From NCBI RefSeq assembly GCF_001012825.1, contig NZ_LCZJ02000020.1:1-64000 (forward strand): a DNA stretch of 64,000 nucleotides, read 5' to 3'. A program made the translations under genes and the position numbers. The notes beneath the pieces are model-generated. The model worked only from the letters and a program-made list of their open reading frames with translations. It searched no databases and was not told the DNA's origin. This DNA comes from Paenibacillus etheri (GTDB taxonomy: Bacteria > Bacillota > Bacilli > Paenibacillales > Paenibacillaceae). Below are positions 59,452-64,000 of the stretch, one piece after another; the stretch's first letter is position 1; the number at the start of each line of letters is the position of its first letter.

Positions 59452-60491
59452 GCTCCTTCTCGCTCTAAATGTAAAAGCTCGGAAGGGTTCAACGCCAATG
59501 TGACTTTGTCCCCTTCTCCAACCCGCAACCAGCGTCCATCATTTAAAAGATCAACCGTTAAGCAGATTCCTTCAGCCTCAACCGTACATCGAATGATATT
59601 CCCTAACACAGATACCGACTTAATCACTCCATTTACCAGTTGTGCTCCGGCAGCAGCCTCCTCTTGACCCGCCCCGTCATGCAGTAACGTTACGGCTTCA
59701 GGGCGAATGGCAAAGATATCCATACCACTATCTATGCCACGGAACAGCACCATCACCTCTGGCCGAGTCAATACGTTATAACTGCCCATGAACCGGGCAA
59801 CGAACTCTGTGCGCGGCGCGGTGTACAGTCCTTCCGGTGTTCCATCTTGGACGATGCGTCCACCGTTCATAATGCAGATGCGGTCGGATAGAATCAGCGC
59901 TTCTTCCTGATCATGCGTAACGAATAGGGTCGTCATGTTAAAGCGCTTCTGAATATCACGAATTTCAGCACGTAGATTCTTACGAATCTTGGCATCGAGT
60001 GCACTCAGGGGTTCATCCAGCAGTAATACTTTGGGCTGTACGGCTAGAGAACGGGCCAGTGCTACCCGCTGCTGCTGTCCACCGGAGAGTGACTGCGGAT
60101 AGACATCCCGTTTCTCCTCCAGATCAACCAAAGCCAGCAATTCGTCAGCGCGACTACGTCGGGCGGATTTGGATAAGCCGCGCATCTTCATACCATATTC
60201 AATATTCTGGCTCACCGTCAGATTAGGGAACAGGGCATAGGACTGAAACACCATCCCCACCTCGCGTTTACGGGGCGGCAGATTTGCCAGATCTTTATTT
60301 TCCAAAAGAATTCTGCCGCCATCCAGCTCCGAAAGGCCAGCTATGCAGCGCAGTAACGTGCTTTTTCCACAACCGGAGGGGCCCAGCAGCGTGACAAGCT
60401 CCCCTTCGCGAATCTCTAAATCTATATTGTCTAGCACACAGGTATCACCAAACATTTTGCGTATACCCTGCAGCTTCAGATAATCGTTCAT
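59448..60491 (-). CDS. ABC importer ATPase (PotA/FbpC/PhnT-like)
   Basis: This 347-residue ATPase has Walker A GPSGCGKST, Q-loop MVFQSYALFPNLT, signature LSGGQQQRVALARSLA, Walker B VLLLDEPLSALD, switch His in FVTHDQEEAL, and a C-terminal TOBE-type domain (about 235-345) that can bind a regulator or substrate. It powers the two permeases upstream (4-bp overlap). By operon content it resembles phosphonate-type PhnT rather than polyamine PotA, but sequence motifs alone cannot separate them. Confidence 0.92.
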   Translation of the reverse strand: MNDYLKLQGIRKMFGDTCVLDNIDLEIREGELVTLLGPSGCGKSTLLRCIAGLSELDGGRILLENKDLANLPPRKREVGMVFQSYALFPNLTVSQNIEYGMKMRGLSKSARRSRADELLALVDLEEKRDVYPQSLSGGQQQRVALARSLAVQPKVLLLDEPLSALDAKIRKNLRAEIRDIQKRFNMTTLFVTHDQEEALILSDRICIMNGGRIVQDGTPEGLYTAPRTEFVARFMGSYNVLTRPEVMVLFRGIDSGMDIFAIRPEAVTLLHDGAGQEEAAAGAQLVNGVIKSVSVLGNIIRCTVEAEGICLTVDLLNDGRWLRVGEGDKVTLALNPSELLHLEREGA

Positions 60492-61291
60492 CCCTTAACG
60501 CCTCCTCCCATCTTTTTACCTAGCTTCATCAGTACCATCGAAAGGACTAGAATGAACAGAAAATACGAGATAGCAATCGCACTGGCTAAATGTCCGCTTT
60601 CGCCCATTCTTTGATATAGATACACCTGAATCGTCTGAATATGCCCGCCAACTAGCATGTTTGTAAGGACAAATTCACCGAACAGAACGGAGAACGATAA
60701 CAGGGTGGAGACGATAACGCCAGGCCAGATATTTGGCAAAATCACATTCACAAAAGCCGTTCTGCGGCGGGCACCAAGCAATTCTGCGGCATGCAGCAGT
60801 TCTACGGCGTTAACGGTCAACAGACTATTACGAATCCCCTGATACATATAGGGAAGAATGACCACAAAATACGCCCCCACCAATAAATAAGCTGTTCCAG
60901 CGATATCAAAGGGACCAGAGGAATAGGTACGAATAAGCCCCACCGCAGCCACTACACCAGGCACCGCATAAGGCAGAACAACAATCACTTTCATAAAGCT
61001 CTCCCAGCGTGGAAAATAAATGGTGATGACAAAAACAGCTGGCAGCATCACGGCCAGACTCAGCACCACGCTGATCAGGCATAAATACAGCGAGGTCCAA
61101 AGCGCCTCCAAAAAACGAATATCCTTAAACATTTCTCCGAACCAATTCAGGGTCCAAGCTTGAGGCAACAAGGTATTCTGCCAGTCCTGCGCGAAGGCAT
61201 ATATACCCGTTGCAAGCAGTGGAAGTAATAAATACACCATGAGCAGTAGCATGAAGGTGCGTGGAGCAAAGCCCGCTTTACGTATGTTCAT
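60488..61291 (-). CDS. ABC importer permease 2
   Basis: This 267-residue inner-membrane permease has about six segments. The EAA loop is LLHAAELLGARRRTAFVNVILPNIWPG, of which the first 20 residues hold the core GA...R motif. It pairs with permease 1 (4-bp overlap). The type is that of Fbp/Pot/Phn importers. The ATG lies inside the end of the preceding gene, so translation is coupled. Confidence 0.9.
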   Translation of the reverse strand: MNIRKAGFAPRTFMLLLMVYLLLPLLATGIYAFAQDWQNTLLPQAWTLNWFGEMFKDIRFLEALWTSLYLCLISVVLSLAVMLPAVFVITIYFPRWESFMKVIVVLPYAVPGVVAAVGLIRTYSSGPFDIAGTAYLLVGAYFVVILPYMYQGIRNSLLTVNAVELLHAAELLGARRRTAFVNVILPNIWPGVIVSTLLSFSVLFGEFVLTNMLVGGHIQTIQVYLYQRMGESGHLASAIAISYFLFILVLSMVLMKLGKKMGGGVKG

Positions 61292-62220
61292 CGCCGTGCC
61301 TCCTCACTAGCTGCTGTCCATATGCGCCGAGAAGATTTGGTTTTCACATCCGGTTTACTGAGCGCCTTCGCTCTAAATCTCTCCGTTCGCCGAACCATCA
61401 GATGATTCAAATAGACGGCCAAAATCGTAGTCAGACCCAGCATAACAGCAAGCGTACTCCCCATTTCTGGCTGAGTAACCACATCTCCAGCAACCAGTGA
61501 ACCGATACGTACCGCCAGCAGATTATAATTCCCGCCAACCAAGGCGTACGCCGTGGCATAAGCACCCATTGCATTGGCAAACAGTATCCCGAGCGTGCCG
61601 AAAATCGCCGGAGTTAGAATCGGTAGCCCGATCGTCTTCCAGAACTGCCACGGTCCTGCTCCCAGCAAGGACGCCGCCTCTCTCCACTGCTCACGAATGC
61701 CATAAAAAGACGGATACAAAAGCAGTAAGGCTAAAGGAATCTGAAAATATACATACACCAGGATCAGACCAGACCAGCTATATAAATCAAAATCAGTAAA
61801 AACACTCCAGCCCCATTGTTTAAATAAGAGCGTAAATACCCCATTATTTCCGAGCAAAATAATATATGCAAAAGCTAGCGGAACCCCTGCAAAGTTAGAG
61901 GTCATATTCGACAGCATTAAGAGTCTGTCCCTTACCCTCGGAGTGAACCGAGTAATACAATATGCACAAAAAAGTCCGACAATGATCCCTATCAGACTTG
62001 AGGTTAAAGAAATCAGCAGGCTGTTCTTGATTGCCTGCATATAATAGGCACTTTGCAGGGCATGCAGATAATTGCCTAGCGTAAACCCAGTCCCATCGGC
62101 CTTTTGGAAACTTCCTGTCAGCATGGACAATACAGGTACCAGCTGAAATGCCAACACCATTAGTGCAAACGGAATGAGTGCCAGGATCACACCGCGGCTT
62201 TTCTGTTTCAACTTCCTCAC
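61288..62220 (-). CDS. ABC importer permease 1
   Basis: This 310-residue permease has about six membrane segments. The EAA loop sits at REAASLLGAGPWQFWKTIGL. The C-terminal tail after the last segment is basic (RTERFRAKALSKPDVKTKSS). It lies 83 bp after the binding-protein gene, with a large hairpin between them. GACAAGGAGTGAGGAA precedes the ATG. Confidence 0.9.
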   Translation of the reverse strand: MRKLKQKSRGVILALIPFALMVLAFQLVPVLSMLTGSFQKADGTGFTLGNYLHALQSAYYMQAIKNSLLISLTSSLIGIIVGLFCAYCITRFTPRVRDRLLMLSNMTSNFAGVPLAFAYIILLGNNGVFTLLFKQWGWSVFTDFDLYSWSGLILVYVYFQIPLALLLLYPSFYGIREQWREAASLLGAGPWQFWKTIGLPILTPAIFGTLGILFANAMGAYATAYALVGGNYNLLAVRIGSLVAGDVVTQPEMGSTLAVMLGLTTILAVYLNHLMVRRTERFRAKALSKPDVKTKSSRRIWTAASEEARR

Positions 62221-62238
62221 TCCTTGTCGCGGGAATAG

Positions 62239-62279
62239 AACAAGGGCACCTTACGGCATCGTAACGAAGGCGCCCTGTT
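62239..62279 (-). other. Stem-loop after the binding-protein gene
   Basis: On the minus strand AACAGGGCGCCTTCG pairs with CGTAAGGTGCCCTTGTT with single mismatches. There is no T run. It lies between the binding-protein and permease genes, a place where such hairpins often stabilise the upstream message so that the binding protein is made in excess. Confidence 0.65.
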
Positions 62280-62303
62280 TCTCTTTTTGGGGGAAGAACA
62301 ATT

Positions 62304-63416
62304 CTAGTTCAAATGCACAAGTACACGTTCCTGCCATAATTGCGGAATAGTCTTAGCTGTCTCTTCCCATACCTTGTAATCACCAACAGGCTTAGCGTTA
62401 ACATATTCCTCTTTTGGCAGTAGCTTAGCAGCAACATCATCTGGTAGCTTTACACTGTCACGGATCGGACGCGCGTACCCTTTGGCAAGATTAATCTGTC
62501 CTTCATCACTAAGGATGTATTGACGTGTCAGCTTGGCAGCATTAGGGTGAGGCGCATATTTGTTAATGATCGTTGCATAACCGCTCACAACACTGCCTTC
62601 CTTAGGAATGGCTACAGCGAAGCCATCTTTGTTGATCTGATCTCTATAGTTCAAAGCATTGAAATCCCACAGTAGGGTAACTTCTACTTCCCCTTTTTCA
62701 ATGTTGGCAAGGGAAGCTTCTGCATTGGAGAGACGTCCTTTTTTAGCTAAATCTTCGAAAAAAGCAATCCCCGGCTCAATGTTCGACTCATCACCACCAA
62801 AGGCAATCGCTGCGGCCAATACAGCCATCTGCGCTTGAGCAGCTTTGGTTACGTCACCAACGATGATTTTGTAATTGCCGTTCTTCATATCTTCCCAGCT
62901 CTTCGGTGAATTAGTCACGAGCTTGGTGTTCGTCAGGAACGAAATCGTCCCTTGATAGCCGACAATCCAATTCCCGTCCTTATCCTTAGCCCAATCAGGG
63001 ATCTCATCCCAGTAGGTGGTTTTATAAGGTTGTGTTACTCCTTTCTCCACAGCAACCGATCCAAAAGCAATCCCTACATCTCCGATGTCAGCCGTTGGTT
63101 TATCTTTTTCCGCCTCAAACTTGGCAATTTCCTCCGCGCTCGACATATCCGTATCTGAATGTGTAAGACCATATTTACTACTCATATCACTCCATGTATC
63201 TTTCCAGTTCGCCCAGGAATCCGGCATCCCCACGCTGATAACACTGCCCTCTTCTTTAGCTTTACTCTCGATCTCGGTCAGACTTAATTCTTTGGTGCCA
63301 GCATTTCCATTCGTTGATTCGTCAGCCTTAGCCGAATTTCCACAAGCAGCAAGCAACAGGACGAGCAAGGATAACATTAGACCGATCGATAATTGATTTT
63401 TGATCCCTTTTTTCAT
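62304..63416 (-). CDS. ABC importer solute-binding lipoprotein
   Basis: This 370-residue lipoprotein has signal peptide KNQLSIGLMLSLLVLLLAAC with the lipobox Cys at about 25. The fold is the iron/polyamine/phosphonate-type binding protein (PhnS- or PotD-like): VISVGMPDSWANWKDTW near the start, IGDVGIAFGSVAVEKGVTQP and VVSGYATIINKYAPHPNAA later. AAGGGGAAATC precedes the ATG. As first gene of the operon it decides specificity. The downstream phosphohydrolase points to a phosphonate or phosphoester, not proven. Confidence 0.9.
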   Translation of the reverse strand: MKKGIKNQLSIGLMLSLLVLLLAACGNSAKADESTNGNAGTKELSLTEIESKAKEEGSVISVGMPDSWANWKDTWSDMSSKYGLTHSDTDMSSAEEIAKFEAEKDKPTADIGDVGIAFGSVAVEKGVTQPYKTTYWDEIPDWAKDKDGNWIVGYQGTISFLTNTKLVTNSPKSWEDMKNGNYKIIVGDVTKAAQAQMAVLAAAIAFGGDESNIEPGIAFFEDLAKKGRLSNAEASLANIEKGEVEVTLLWDFNALNYRDQINKDGFAVAIPKEGSVVSGYATIINKYAPHPNAAKLTRQYILSDEGQINLAKGYARPIRDSVKLPDDVAAKLLPKEEYVNAKPVGDYKVWEETAKTIPQLWQERVLVHLN

Positions 63417-63556
63417 GATTTCCCCTTCACTCCTATTTCTTATTTGCGGGCTTCTCTATGCTCCAACTGTTAGGCACCCAATTGCAGTATAGGCGTGTAC
63501 TATTTTCGCGGCATTAAGGAGGATAGGAATATTTGTAAATAAAAAGTAAGACATAC

Positions 63557-63593
63557 CAAAAACCACCTGATCCACTCAGGCGGTTTTGGTGTT
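63557..63593 (-). terminator. Terminator of the TauC/SsuC-type operon
   Basis: On the minus strand CCAAAACCGCCTGA pairs with TCAGGTGGTTTTTGG, followed by TATG. It lies 16 bp after the permease stop. T tract is within the stem's end. Confidence 0.6.
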
Positions 63594-63609
63594 TATGTTT
63601 AAAACTATA

Positions 63610-64000
63610 TTATCTTCTACGCGCCGCTACACTAACCACGCCGTATCTATAGAGCACTTTCTTGCCGAACCAACCGAACAATCGATCCGTAAAGAAGCCC
63701 ATAAAGCCAAGACAGAATAACCCTACAAAGATCCAATCTGTCCGAAAAAATAAACGAGAATTCCAGATCAGATAACCTACACCTTCGTTCGAAGCAATCA
63801 TTTCCGCACCGATAATCGCCATATACGAGGTTCCCATCGCTAAACGGATGCCTGTAAAAATATACGGTATCGTCGCCGGGACGATCACATGAATCAGGAT
63901 TTGCCACTCACTGGCACCCATACTGCGGGCTGAACGGATTTTATCCTCCTCTACGGACATCACACCGGTTAAGGTATTCAACACCACAATAAAAAAGGTA
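63610..64000 (-). CDS. TauC/SsuC-type ABC permease (5' part off window)
   Basis: The gene runs off the right edge; about 130 codons are visible. It carries the EAA loop RSARSMGASEWQILIHVIVP, GIRLAMGTSYMAIIGAEMIA and the ending typical of nitrate/sulfonate/taurine permeases. It is the inner-membrane channel of an importer whose ATPase and binding-protein genes would lie beyond the window. The substrate cannot be told from this part. Confidence 0.88.
   Translation of the reverse strand, partial: TFFIVVLNTLTGVMSVEEDKIRSARSMGASEWQILIHVIVPATIPYIFTGIRLAMGTSYMAIIGAEMIASNEGVGYLIWNSRLFFRTDWIFVGLFCLGFMGFFTDRLFGWFGKKVLYRYGVVSVAARRR

Overview
The window looks like chromosome of a Paenibacillus-type, spore-forming Gram-positive bacterium. 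The reasons are strong GGAGG-type ribosome binding sites, many TTG and GTG starts, YheC/D and YesM/YesN families, a tellurium-resistance (Ter) operon ordered as in Bacillus/Paenibacillus relatives, and moderate GC. This is inferred from gene content; no rRNA or tRNA gene was seen.

Region 1 (1-2000) is a graveyard: the end of an IS30-type transposase, an IS3-type left end with a dead orfA, and a frameshifted, truncated FAD-dependent gene that still has a purine (guanine-type) riboswitch and terminator in front of it. Region 2 (2000-6400) holds two convergent cyclic-di-GMP genes: a membrane diguanylate cyclase and a 1040-residue sensor with a solute-binding domain, two PAS, GGDEF and EAL. Region 3 (6600-12900) has a perfect Fur box before a 47-residue protein, a TPM-domain secreted/membrane protein, decayed LysR and rhodanese genes, a cytoplasmic sensor kinase, a formate/nitrite-type channel, and a 29-codon hydrophobic ORF whose Shine-Dalgarno lies in an 11-bp stem.

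Region 4 (13000-25400) is the centrepiece. It is a 13-gene minus-strand Ter cluster: TerB-like, four TerD/TerA-type proteins, TerC, then a biosynthetic block (C-C bond lyase, phosphoribosyltransferase-TRSP, StiP/PELOTA, HAD phosphatase, ATP-grasp), then XpaC-like and TelA. Stop/start overlaps link most of the biosynthetic genes. Published comparative work on Ter neighbourhoods predicts a nucleoside-like metabolite and a metal/stress response; the product is unknown.

Region 5 (25500-41200) carries ordinary metabolism: agmatine-to-putrescine genes (aguA, aguB), YfcE-type phosphoesterase, gltD, type I pullulanase, a PAS kinase overlapping a C39-like peptidase gene, a YheC/D ATP-grasp, a GT4 glycosyltransferase, DUF445 and a Cof-type HAD. 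Region 6 (41250-50600) is an oligosaccharide uptake locus: debranching-type glucosidase, two permeases, lipoprotein and a YesN/YesM two-component pair. Region 7 (50600-64000) has manC with a DUF6492 gene, a 51-bp tandem repeat abutting a truncated HTH gene, a UvrD-type helicase, ribosomal protein L25/Ctc, small genes, a PhnSTUV-like ABC operon ending in an alkaline-phosphatase-superfamily gene, and the edge of a TauC/SsuC-type permease gene.

A roughly 95-bp dispersed repeat with a cloverleaf-like half and a long-hairpin half occurs five times, always in the same orientation. Two copies lie inside the Ter operon.
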